Part shown: one piece after another, positions 1 to 8,081 of the stretch
Layout of the letters: the number at the start of each line of letters is the position of its first letter
Position numbering within the stretch: the first letter of the stretch is position 1
Origin: Pedobacter kyonggii
GTDB taxonomy: Bacteria > Bacteroidota > Bacteroidia > Sphingobacteriales > Sphingobacteriaceae
DNA length: 64,000 nt
Reading direction: 5' to 3'
Assembly (NCBI RefSeq): GCF_004310665.1
Contig: NZ_SIXF01000013.1
Location: 62,001 to 126,000 of the forward strand
Program-made: the position numbers and the translations under genes
Notes under the pieces: generated by a model
What the model was told of the DNA's origin: nothing
What the model saw: the letters and a program-made list of their open reading frames with translations, nothing else
Databases searched by the model: none

Positions 1-1
1 T

Positions 2-277
2 CTGGGCCTAATGCCTTGCCAGGACAAGGAAGATATGGTTTCCAAGTCACACACTGAAAGCACAGTGCACAGCGATCAATCAAAAGCTGAGCATATGCAT
101 GGAGAATCCTGTCCGCCATTTTGCAGTTGTGCCTGCTGTTCTGTCGGTCAGCACTTTCCATCCGAAAAGTTAACAGATCTTATTGTTCCTGTATTCCAGA
201 AACCATACCCGGTTTTCCAGTGCTCGGCGTTGAAAAAACAACCCCTCGATATTTGGCAACCGCCTAAACTCGTTTAA
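2..277 (+). CDS. Small His/Cys-rich protein of metal-efflux operon (5' end missing)
   Basis: The reading frame is open from the first bases of the window, so the true start lies upstream; the in-frame ATG at 11 is probably internal. About 91 residues are visible. The beginning (LGLMPC) looks like the end of a hydrophobic N-terminal segment, and the middle has a dense His/Cys cluster (HMHGESCPPFCSCACC) that could bind soft metal ions. Small proteins of this type (DUF6660-like) commonly precede CzcA/CusA pumps in Bacteroidota, and here a CzcA-TolC fusion starts 115 bp downstream. A role in periplasmic metal binding or sensing is inferred. The family name is from memory and not confirmed by a search. 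Confidence 0.7.
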   Translation: MGLMPCQDKEDMVSKSHTESTVHSDQSKAEHMHGESCPPFCSCACCSVGQHFPSEKLTDLIVPVFQKPYPVFQCSALKKQPLDIWQPPKLV

Positions 278-392
278 TCAATTTTTTATTTCATGGAGCT
301 GTCCGTGAAAAGCATGCTTTTTTACATGCGCAATTTTGTACCATGAGGTGCAATGATGCCCTGCTATTTATTGATTTTTGATTTAAACGACA

Positions 393-3300
393 ATGCTGAA
401 CAGAATAATACAATTCTCCATCAGGCAGAAACTGCTGGTGGGAATTATGATACTGGCGCTGATTGCCTGGGGCATATACTCCATTAGGCAGCTGCCCATA
501 GATGCCCTTCCCGATATTACCAATAACCAGGTCCAGATTATTACCTCCTCACCAAGCAATGGCGCTGAAGATATTGAGCGTTTTGTAACCTATCCGGTAG
601 AGCAAACCATGGCCACTATTCCTGGAATAGAAGAAATCCGTTCCTTTAGCAGGTTCGGCCTTTCAGTTGTGACGGTGGTGTTTAAGGAAAATGTAGAGAT
701 TTACTGGGCCCGCCAACAGGTGAGCGAAAGGCTTACCGAAGTGGAAAGAGCCATTCCCAAGGGGATCGGCATGCCAGAGATTGCACCATTAACAACCGGA
801 CTGGGAGAGATTTACCAGTACGTAATCCATCCCAAAAAAGGATATGAAAAAAAATATGATGCTACCGAGCTCCGCACCATTCAAGACTGGATTGTTCGCC
901 GCCAACTCCTGGGCGTAGAGGGCGTAGCAGATGTAAGCAGCTTTGGGGGATACCTAAAGCAGTATGAGATTGCCCTTAATCCCGATAAGCTCAGAAGTAT
1001 GGATATATCCATCAGCGATATTTTTAAGGCACTCGAAAAAAACAACCAGAACACCGGCGGATCTTATATCGATAAGAAGCCCAATGCCTATTTTATCAGG
1101 AGCGAGGGACTTATCAACAGTATTGAGGACATTGAGAACATCGTTGTACGGACCAATGAAAATAGCATTCCAGTGCTGATCAGAAATGTAGCTGAAGTGA
1201 GGATCGGTGCGGCCACCAGGTACGGTGCCATGACGAGAAACGACCAGGGCGAGGTAGTAGGGGCTGTAGTGATGATGCTAAAGGGTGCCAACTCTTCTAA
1301 GGTTATCGCAAATGTAAAAAACCGGATGGATCAGATTGCAAAGAATCTTCCAGAAGGCGTGGTTATCGAGCCATTTCTCGACCGCACAAAACTGGTAGAC
1401 AGTGCTATTGGTACGGTGACCAAAAACCTGGCAGAAGGCGCATTGATTGTGATCTTTGTGCTGGTACTGCTTTTGGGGAATTTCCGTGCTGGGCTGATTG
1501 TGGCCTCGGTTATTCCGCTTGCCATGCTTTTTGCCATATGCCTGATGAACCTTTTTGGCGTCAGTGGAAACCTGATGAGCCTTGGCGCTATAGACTTTGG
1601 GCTAATCGTAGATGGAGCGGTAATTATAGTAGAGGCATCTCTTCATCATCTGGGTATCCGAAAAAACAAAAGCAGGTTAAGCCAGCAGGAGATGGATGCA
1701 GAAATTTTTGAATCTGCTTCCAAAATCCGTAACAGTGCTGCTTTCGGCGAAATCATTATCCTCATCGTTTACCTGCCGATTTTGGCACTGGTTGGCATAG
1801 AAGGTAAGATGTTTAGGCCAATGGCTCAAACGGTGGCTTTTGCTATCCTTGGCGCTTTTATCTTGTCGTTAACTTATGTGCCTATGATGAGTGCGCTATT
1901 TTTAAACAAAACCATCAGCACCAAAAGAAATGTATCAGATAGGATTATGTCTTTTTTTCAAAGGATGTATACCCCAATGCTCAATTTTGTACTTCGGGCA
2001 AGGGTGGCCGTTGTGGGCATTGCAATTGGGTTATTTGCCATTTGCCTTATTATTTTCAACTACCTGGGTGCCGAATTTATTCCCACGCTAGAGGAGGGTG
2101 ACTTTGCAGTAGAAACCAGGGTACTTACCGGAAGCAGTCTTTCTCAAACCATTGAAGCTGCTACACGGGCTGCAAAGGTATTAAAGGCAAATTTTCCTGA
2201 AGTAAAAGAGGTAATCGGAAAGATTGGCTCTAGCGAGATTCCTACCGACCCCATGCCGGTAGAAGCCTGTGACCTGATTATTATCTTAAAGGATAAAGGA
2301 GACTGGACAAATGCTTCGACCAGGGATGAGCTTGCAGGCAAGATGCAGGCCAAGCTTGAACAGTATATTCCTGGGGTTACTTTCGGATTTCAGCAGCCCA
2401 TCCAGATGCGCTTTAATGAACTCATGACTGGTGCCAGGCAGGATGTTGTAATCAAGGTTTATGGAGAGGATTTTTCGAAGCTAAGTACTTATGCAGCCAA
2501 GATCGGTACTATAGCCAGAAAAATCGAAGGTGCTGAGGATGTTTATGTGGAACAAGCCTCAGGACTTCCACAGGTTATCATCAAATTTCATAGAGAAAAA
2601 ATTGCGCAGTTCGGACTGAATATCGAGGATGTGAATACCGCTATCCGCTCGGGATTTGCCGGAGAGGTTGCAGGACTTGTATTTGAAGGCGAAAAACGGT
2701 TCGATATGGTTGTGCGTCTGGAAAAAGAAAACAGGCAGTCGCTTGAGGATGTGAAGAACCTGTTTGTAACCGCACCCAATGGCAACCAGATTCCGCTGGA
2801 ACAGCTGGCTGATATCCAGTACAGGGAAGGGCCAAACCAGATCCAGCGCGATGATGCAAAGCGGCGGATTACCGTTGGCTTTAATGTGAGGGGAAGGGAT
2901 GTGGAAAGTATCGTGAAAGAAATCCAGCAGAAGATTGATACAGAGGTTAAGTTTTTACCAGGATATTATCCAACCTTTGGAGGCACTTTTGAGAACCTGC
3001 AGGCAGCCACTAAAAGATTGGGTATTGCCGTACCACTGGCACTATTACTCATTTTACTGTTACTTTATCTTACTTTTTCATCAATTAAACATGCGCTTTT
3101 AATTTTTACCGCAATTCCATTGTCAGCCATTGGGGGCGTATTTGCCCTATGGGCACGGGGCATGCCATTCAGCATCTCCGCAGGCATCGGCTTTATTGCG
3201 CTCTTTGGTGTGGCGGTACTGAATGGTATCGTACTGATCAGTGAATTTAACAGGTTAAAAAAAGAAGGAATGAAAGATATTCTCGAAATTATCAGAACAG

Positions 3301-4769
3301 GAACTTCGGTCAGACTTCGCCCGGTTATTATGACGGCGCTTGTGGCCTCTCTGGGCTTTCTCCCAATGGCTATCTCTGGCGGAAGCGGTGCTGAAGTACA
3401 ACGCCCATTGGCAACGGTTGTTATCGGTGGACTGATCTCTGCAACACTTTTAACCCTTTTAGTACTTCCCGTGCTTTACATTTGGGTAGAAAAAATGGGC
3501 AGGAAAAAAGTAAGAATTGCTCCGGTAGCAGGCATAATAATCATGTTGATTACCTTGTTTGGATTGCAGCCTGTTAAGGCCCAGACTGCGTTAACCCTTG
3601 AACAGGCGGTATCTTCGGCATTGGAAAACAATAAGGCGATTAGCGGAGCCACCCTGGGCGTTGGGTTGCAGCAGGCGCTCCGGAAAAGTGCCTTTGAAAT
3701 GCCCAAAACTGAAGTGTCTATGCTTTACGGGCAGTACAACAGCCTGGTTAAAAACGACAACAACTTTACCGTCTCGCAGAGCATTCCATTTCCAACACTT
3801 TTCGCTGCAAATGCGGCACTGGGCGATGAACGCATCAAAGCAGGCCAGCTTCAGGTGGCCTCAAGTAAAAACGAACTCATTTTTCAGGTCAAGACGGTTT
3901 ATACCAATCTTCAGTACCTGTATTCGAAAGAAAAACTGCTGATCGAACAAGACAGCATTTATAAGGGTTTTGTAAAGTCTGCATCGCTAAAGTACAAAAC
4001 CGGCGAGGGCAACCTGCTTGAAAAGGTAGCCGCCGAGACGCAGCTCAAGGATGTACAGAACCTGCTCGATCAGAACGGGGCTGATATCGAAATTTATAAA
4101 GCGCAGCTGGCTACACTTCTGGGCAGGAGCGGACAAGCCCTAATTGCTGACAAGTTTTTAAAGGAAACGCCTGAGGTTTCGATCGGAGATACGGCTCTTT
4201 TAAATGAAAATCCAGCCATTGCCTATTTCAGGCAACAGATCGTGATCGCCGAAAAACAGCGGAAAGTAGAACTGGCCAAAGCACTGCCCGATTTTACCCT
4301 TGGTTATTTCAACCAGTCGCTAACCGGTTTTCAAAACATTAATGGCAATGATGTTTTCTTTGGTCGCGACAAACGCTTCCAGGGCTTTCAGGTGGGACTT
4401 TCCGTTCCGCTGTTTTACAGGGCCTATTCTGCGAAAGCAAAGGCTGCATCAATTAACAGGGATATTGCCTCGAACGACCTGGAGCTCCAGCAGCGAAAAC
4501 TAACAGGACAATATCAGCAGGCCCTGGGCGAATACCTGAAAAACAGGAAACGTTACGACTATTTTATTACCTCGGCCCTGGCCAACGCGGCATTGATCTT
4601 AAAAAACAGCCGGATTGCCTATCAGAATGGTGAAATAGGCTATTCAGAATATCTATTGAACCTTAAACAGGCGAATGGTATTTACGAGGGGCGTTTGATG
4701 GCCCTGCTCCAGTTAAGCCAGAGCATCAACCATATTGAATTTTTGACCGGTAACAACAAATCATTTTAA
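393..4769 (+). CDS. CusA/CzcA-family heavy-metal RND efflux pump fused to a TolC-like outer-membrane domain
   Basis: Proton-driven export of divalent or monovalent heavy metals across both membranes. Residues 1 to about 1030 are a complete heavy-metal RND pump: N-terminal membrane segment, two periplasmic loops and the proton-relay motif DFGLIVDGAVIIVE, with D401, D407 and E414 matching the essential D402/D408/E415 of CzcA. Around residues 1028-1063 there is a basic stretch, a hydrophobic run and VKAQ, which resembles a signal peptide. From about 1064 to 1458 the sequence is a TolC/CzcC-type protein beginning ALTLEQAV. Bacteroidota CzcA proteins of about 1450 residues are known. The adaptor gene follows after 10 bp. 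The pore region has DPMPVEACD where Cu(I)-type CusA has DPAPLEM, so the metal cannot be assigned. Confidence 0.93.
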   Translation: MLNRIIQFSIRQKLLVGIMILALIAWGIYSIRQLPIDALPDITNNQVQIITSSPSNGAEDIERFVTYPVEQTMATIPGIEEIRSFSRFGLSVVTVVFKENVEIYWARQQVSERLTEVERAIPKGIGMPEIAPLTTGLGEIYQYVIHPKKGYEKKYDATELRTIQDWIVRRQLLGVEGVADVSSFGGYLKQYEIALNPDKLRSMDISISDIFKALEKNNQNTGGSYIDKKPNAYFIRSEGLINSIEDIENIVVRTNENSIPVLIRNVAEVRIGAATRYGAMTRNDQGEVVGAVVMMLKGANSSKVIANVKNRMDQIAKNLPEGVVIEPFLDRTKLVDSAIGTVTKNLAEGALIVIFVLVLLLGNFRAGLIVASVIPLAMLFAICLMNLFGVSGNLMSLGAIDFGLIVDGAVIIVEASLHHLGIRKNKSRLSQQEMDAEIFESASKIRNSAAFGEIIILIVYLPILALVGIEGKMFRPMAQTVAFAILGAFILSLTYVPMMSALFLNKTISTKRNVSDRIMSFFQRMYTPMLNFVLRARVAVVGIAIGLFAICLIIFNYLGAEFIPTLEEGDFAVETRVLTGSSLSQTIEAATRAAKVLKANFPEVKEVIGKIGSSEIPTDPMPVEACDLIIILKDKGDWTNASTRDELAGKMQAKLEQYIPGVTFGFQQPIQMRFNELMTGARQDVVIKVYGEDFSKLSTYAAKIGTIARKIEGAEDVYVEQASGLPQVIIKFHREKIAQFGLNIEDVNTAIRSGFAGEVAGLVFEGEKRFDMVVRLEKENRQSLEDVKNLFVTAPNGNQIPLEQLADIQYREGPNQIQRDDAKRRITVGFNVRGRDVESIVKEIQQKIDTEVKFLPGYYPTFGGTFENLQAATKRLGIAVPLALLLILLLLYLTFSSIKHALLIFTAIPLSAIGGVFALWARGMPFSISAGIGFIALFGVAVLNGIVLISEFNRLKKEGMKDILEIIRTGTSVRLRPVIMTALVASLGFLPMAISGGSGAEVQRPLATVVIGGLISATLLTLLVLPVLYIWVEKMGRKKVRIAPVAGIIIMLITLFGLQPVKAQTALTLEQAVSSALENNKAISGATLGVGLQQALRKSAFEMPKTEVSMLYGQYNSLVKNDNNFTVSQSIPFPTLFAANAALGDERIKAGQLQVASSKNELIFQVKTVYTNLQYLYSKEKLLIEQDSIYKGFVKSASLKYKTGEGNLLEKVAAETQLKDVQNLLDQNGADIEIYKAQLATLLGRSGQALIADKFLKETPEVSIGDTALLNENPAIAYFRQQIVIAEKQRKVELAKALPDFTLGYFNQSLTGFQNINGNDVFFGRDKRFQGFQVGLSVPLFYRAYSAKAKAASINRDIASNDLELQQRKLTGQYQQALGEYLKNRKRYDYFITSALANAALILKNSRIAYQNGEIGYSEYLLNLKQANGIYEGRLMALLQLSQSINHIEFLTGNNKSF

Positions 4770-4779
4770 GCATAATCTC

Positions 4780-5952
4780 ATGAGATCCATATATAAACAT
4801 TTTATCCTGCTATCCTTTCCATTTTATCTGGCTGGCTGTAGTAGCCCCAATTCGGAGAAGGAACCCGAAAAAGAAGCCGTTCACGAAGAGCGCGATATCG
4901 TAACCCTTACCCCAGAACAGTACAAGTTAACGGAGATTACCCTGGGAGCTATTGAGCTTAGGGAATTAAGCGGAACAACGAAAGTAAACGGCGTGCTCGA
5001 CCTCCCGCCGCAAAGCCTGGTATCCATTTCTACACCGCTGGAAGGGATTGTAAAAAGTACCAGTATGCTGCAGGGAAAACGGGTAGCCAAAGGGGAGCTT
5101 GTAGCTGTCATGCAGAATCCGGAATTCATTCAGATGCAACAAGACTATCTGGACTATAAAAGCCAGCTGCAGTTTCTAAAGCAGGAGCTCGACCGTCAGG
5201 AAGAATTGGCAAAGGAAAACGTAAATTCTAAAAAAGCATTGCAGAAAGCAAGGAGCGAATACCAGAGTGTAAGCGCTAGATTACTGGGACAACGTTCAAA
5301 ACTTTCCATTATGAATATCAGTTTTTCGGCACTTGAGAAGGGAAATATCCAGAAAACGTTTAACCTTTATACACCAATGGCGGGTTATGTTACGCAGGTT
5401 AATACCAATATAGGTGCCTTTGCCAGCACCACTGATGTGTTGTTCAAAATTGCCGATACCGAACACCTGCATGCAGAGCTTACGGTATTTGAAAAGGATG
5501 TACCCAAGCTTAAGCTTGGGCAGAAAGTCCGTTTTGTACTGGCCAATGAAGAAAAGGAACGCATGGCTACGGTTTATCTCATCGGCAGGGAAATTAGCAA
5601 AGAGCGTACCGTGCAAATTCATTGCCACCTGGATAAGGAGGATACACAGCTGCTTCCGGGCATGTACCTTAAGGCTTATGTAGAGAGCGGCATGAACAAG
5701 GTTGAAGCGCTGCCCGATGCGGCAATTGTTGAATTTGAAGGTAAAAAATTCGTGTTTATAGATCAGCCTGGTGATAAGGGGAATAATACTTACCGGTACA
5801 GGATGATGGAAGTAAAAGCAGGTGTTGCCGAAAATGGTTACACCCAGGTTTCTTTTGCCGGGCAGATAAGTGATGTAAAGGTGGTGACAAAAGGCGCCTA
5901 CGATCTGTTAAGCAAAGTAAAGAATGCCGAAGAAGAAGGTGAGGAACATTAA
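4780..5952 (+). CDS. RND efflux periplasmic adaptor lipoprotein (CzcB/CusB type)
   Basis: Membrane-fusion adaptor that connects the inner-membrane RND pump with the outer-membrane channel. The N-terminus has a lipoprotein signal ending LAGC (Cys at about residue 20), followed by an acidic linker. Residues about 60-110 and 190-230 form the split lipoyl/barrel-sandwich domain, and residues about 120-175 are a helical hairpin rich in Gln, Lys and Glu. The C-terminal third is the beta-barrel and membrane-proximal domain. The gene starts 10 bp after the CzcA-TolC fusion and is clearly co-transcribed. The C-terminal His/Cys metal-chaperone extension of some CusB/CzcB proteins is absent; the protein ends in a Glu-rich tail (EEEGEEH). 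Confidence 0.92.
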   Translation: MRSIYKHFILLSFPFYLAGCSSPNSEKEPEKEAVHEERDIVTLTPEQYKLTEITLGAIELRELSGTTKVNGVLDLPPQSLVSISTPLEGIVKSTSMLQGKRVAKGELVAVMQNPEFIQMQQDYLDYKSQLQFLKQELDRQEELAKENVNSKKALQKARSEYQSVSARLLGQRSKLSIMNISFSALEKGNIQKTFNLYTPMAGYVTQVNTNIGAFASTTDVLFKIADTEHLHAELTVFEKDVPKLKLGQKVRFVLANEEKERMATVYLIGREISKERTVQIHCHLDKEDTQLLPGMYLKAYVESGMNKVEALPDAAIVEFEGKKFVFIDQPGDKGNNTYRYRMMEVKAGVAENGYTQVSFAGQISDVKVVTKGAYDLLSKVKNAEEEGEEH

Positions 5953-5970
5953 GTGTTTAAGCTTTATAGT

Positions 5971-5988
5971 TGGCAGAAATTGCTGCCA
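5971..5988 (+). terminator. Short hairpin after the metal-efflux operon
   Basis: TGGCAG and CTGCCA form a 6-bp stem with a 6-base loop 19 bp after the adaptor stop codon. There is no strong T-run directly after it, so it is only a weak terminator candidate. Confidence 0.3.
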
Positions 5989-6076
5989 TGAATAACAATT
6001 CATTTTTTAAAAGATCTGTATGCACGTTTGAACTGCACCGATTTAAATATTAACTTTAGTCGCCAGATAAATTAAG

Positions 6077-6922
6077 ATGACTACAAGAAGAATTTTTTTG
6101 CAAACAGGAATATTGGGGCTAACTGCCACAACGCTGATCAATATCCCCTCAGTTTTTGCAGCACCTGCTAAAGGGAATGTTGCGGGTAAAGACGCTTTTA
6201 AATTAGCAATTGCCGGTTATAGCTTCCTTAACTTTAACCTTGACGAATCGCTTAAAATGATGAAAAGGGTTGATGTACATTACCTCTGTATTAAAGACTT
6301 TCATTTGCCTTTTAAAAGTACAGCAGCAGAAATTACTGCCTTTCATGTTAAACTAAAGGATAATAATGTAGTTGGATATGCCGTAGGGCCTATATACACC
6401 AAAAATAAAGAAGAGATCGACAATGCATTTGATTATGCCAAAAGGGTTGGTGTTGATCTGTTGATCGGTATTCCAGCTCATGCTGACCTTGAGTACGTTG
6501 CCCAAAAGACAAAAGAATATAATATTCGTTATGCCATTCATAATCATGGTCCCGAGGATAAACTATATCCAAATGCAGAAAGTATCTACAACCTCATTAA
6601 AAACCTGGATCAACGTGTTGGTATATGCTTTGATATGGGGCATAACAAGAGAGATGGGCGGGATTCGGTTGCAGATCTTCAGAAGTTTTCGAAACGTATT
6701 TTTGATATGCATTTAAAGAATGTAACTGTAGCGGCAAATGAGGGTACCACTTGCGAACTCGGTCGTGGCGTAATTGATATCCCAGCATTCGTAAAAATGC
6801 TGAGAAAGGTTAATTACCAGGGCTGCTGTAGTTTAGAATATGAAAAAGACATGAAAGATCCCTTGGCAGGAATAGCTGAATCTGTTGGCTATTTTAGGGG
6901 TGTTTGCGATGGTACCCGCTAA
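6077..6922 (+). CDS. Secreted sugar phosphate isomerase/epimerase (xylose-isomerase-like TIM barrel)
   Basis: Member of the AP-endonuclease-2/xylose-isomerase-like TIM-barrel family. The N-terminus (TTRRIFLQTG, then a hydrophobic stretch ending FAAP) is a twin-arginine-type signal, so the enzyme is probably folded before export to the periplasm. The barrel begins around residue 38. Likely metal-site segments are IHNHGPED, CFDMGHN, MHLKNV and SLEYEKD, which fit the Glu/Asp/His metal ligands of the family. The length (281 aa) is normal. The substrate is unknown. It appears monocistronic: a strong hairpin follows the stop codon. A second exported oxidoreductase of the Gfo/Idh/MocA type is encoded at 19685, and such enzymes often act together on modified sugars, but these two are not adjacent. 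Confidence 0.85.
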   Translation: MTTRRIFLQTGILGLTATTLINIPSVFAAPAKGNVAGKDAFKLAIAGYSFLNFNLDESLKMMKRVDVHYLCIKDFHLPFKSTAAEITAFHVKLKDNNVVGYAVGPIYTKNKEEIDNAFDYAKRVGVDLLIGIPAHADLEYVAQKTKEYNIRYAIHNHGPEDKLYPNAESIYNLIKNLDQRVGICFDMGHNKRDGRDSVADLQKFSKRIFDMHLKNVTVAANEGTTCELGRGVIDIPAFVKMLRKVNYQGCCSLEYEKDMKDPLAGIAESVGYFRGVCDGTR

Positions 6923-6953
6923 TTTCTGTTTGCAATTAATGGTAAATTCATGA

Positions 6954-6988
6954 TTGATATGCGGTCTTTTCCTTCGGCCGCATATCAA
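6954..6988 (+). terminator. Hairpin terminator after the isomerase gene
   Basis: TTGATATGCGG (6954-6964) and CCGCATATCAA (6978-6988) form a perfect 11-bp stem with a 13-base loop, 32 bp after the stop codon, followed by TTTAT. It probably ends the transcript of the TIM-barrel gene. Confidence 0.65.
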
Positions 6989-7034
6989 TTTATACCATCT
7001 GTTTGGAAAGGATCTGTTCGCGTAATCTTACTAG

Positions 7035-7063
7035 GATACTATACATGAATGATACTATATTTG
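7035..7063 (+). promoter_or_regulatory. Promoter with TATATTTG -7 element and 9-bp direct repeat
   Basis: TATATTTG at 7056-7063 fits the Bacteroidota -7 consensus TAnnTTTG exactly. GATACTATA occurs at 7035-7043 and again at 7051-7059, overlapping the -7 element, so it may be an operator for the downstream AraC gene or only a chance repeat of an AT-rich word. Confidence 0.45.
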
Positions 7064-7093
7064 TGAAAACAATTAATGCGAAGAATCAAATAC

Positions 7094-7147
7094 ATGCAAT
7101 TTAAGATTTTGCAGCGGGTTCTGCAGAAGTCAAAATTTAGCACATGA
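7094..7147 (+). CDS. Possible 17-aa upstream ORF overlapping the AraC start (ATGA)
   Basis: An ATG at 7094 opens a 17-codon frame rich in Lys and Gln (MQFKILQRVLQKSKFST) whose TGA stop overlaps the ATG of the next gene in an ATGA junction. It lies between the predicted promoter and the AraC gene, so it would be in the leader of that mRNA. It could couple translation to the regulator. Nothing else supports it as a gene. Confidence 0.25.
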   Translation: MQFKILQRVLQKSKFST

Positions 7148-7971
7148 GCATGCCGATTATCGTTAAAAACAAGATTCAGGAAAATAGGATGCTCAAGGTA
7201 TCGCCATTTAGAAAAGGCGTACGCATCACCGCACCACATAAGCACAATAGCTATTTCGAAATCATCTACCTTTCAAGCGGAAGCGGTTTTCATTATATAG
7301 ATTCGCAAGATTTTGAGATCTTTCCTAATAGTGTTTTTTTTGTAAGGAAGGAACAAATGCATTACTGGGAGCTTACCTCAGAACCGGAGGGCTATGTTGC
7401 CATCATTAAAAAGGGCTTTATTGATCAGAGTATTGACAAAGAGATAAGCAGGCTATTACTGCAATTGAGCAGGAATGCCGTTCTACAATTGAAAAATGCA
7501 GCAGCCCTTAATAAAATCTTTCAATTGCTTGTAGATGAGGTTGATGTAGCTGATCATTCATCTCATACAGTTGTAGAAGGATTGTTAAAGGCATTGTTGG
7601 GAAAAATCCAATCGGAGGGTGAACTATTGCCCGCAGGTAGAAAGCAGGATGGCAATGGCCTGTGCTATCAGTTCCGTGAAATTTTGAGCCAGGAAAAACA
7701 GTTAAAAAACAGTGTTGCCCATTATGCAGGCAAATTGAATACCTCTCCACAGAACCTCAATCTGGCATGTAAGAAAGAAATGAATATCTCTGCTTCGGTG
7801 GTACTTTCAGAATTCATTATCAATGAAGCTAAACGTTTATTGATCTATACCGATAACACGGTTGCTGAAATAAGCTTCGGCCTCAGTTTCAATGATGCAT
7901 CACATTTTGTAAAGTATTTTAAGCGCTTTACAGGTTTTACGCCCCAAAATTATCGGGCAAGCCTTGTTTAA
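7144..7971 (+). CDS. AraC-family transcriptional regulator with cupin sensor domain
   Basis: The N-terminal half (about residues 1-110) looks like an AraC-type cupin (HKHNSYFEIIYLSSGSG, then YIDSQDFEIFPNSVFFV), which usually binds a small ligand. The C-terminal 100 residues contain two helix-turn-helix motifs, the second with EISFGLSFNDASHFVKYFKR and the usual ending GFTPQNYR. An in-frame TAG directly upstream (7138-7140) fixes the start at or after 7144. The next gene is an outer-membrane receptor in the same direction, 110 bp downstream, and is the nearest candidate target. The ligand is unknown. Confidence 0.88.
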   Translation: MSMPIIVKNKIQENRMLKVSPFRKGVRITAPHKHNSYFEIIYLSSGSGFHYIDSQDFEIFPNSVFFVRKEQMHYWELTSEPEGYVAIIKKGFIDQSIDKEISRLLLQLSRNAVLQLKNAAALNKIFQLLVDEVDVADHSSHTVVEGLLKALLGKIQSEGELLPAGRKQDGNGLCYQFREILSQEKQLKNSVAHYAGKLNTSPQNLNLACKKEMNISASVVLSEFIINEAKRLLIYTDNTVAEISFGLSFNDASHFVKYFKRFTGFTPQNYRASLV

Positions 7972-8081
7972 TACCATACTATTTTCAAATGTACCGTGAG
8001 AAAAGGAATTTTACCTGCTTCTTTGCGGTATTTAATATCCACTTAAGAATAGAAGAGCTTTAATCATTTTTTATACCGTTC

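Noticed and set aside
3598-3942. 114-codon frame inside the CzcA-TolC gene
   Set aside because: A shadow frame of the fused gene, which has clear domain content throughout.
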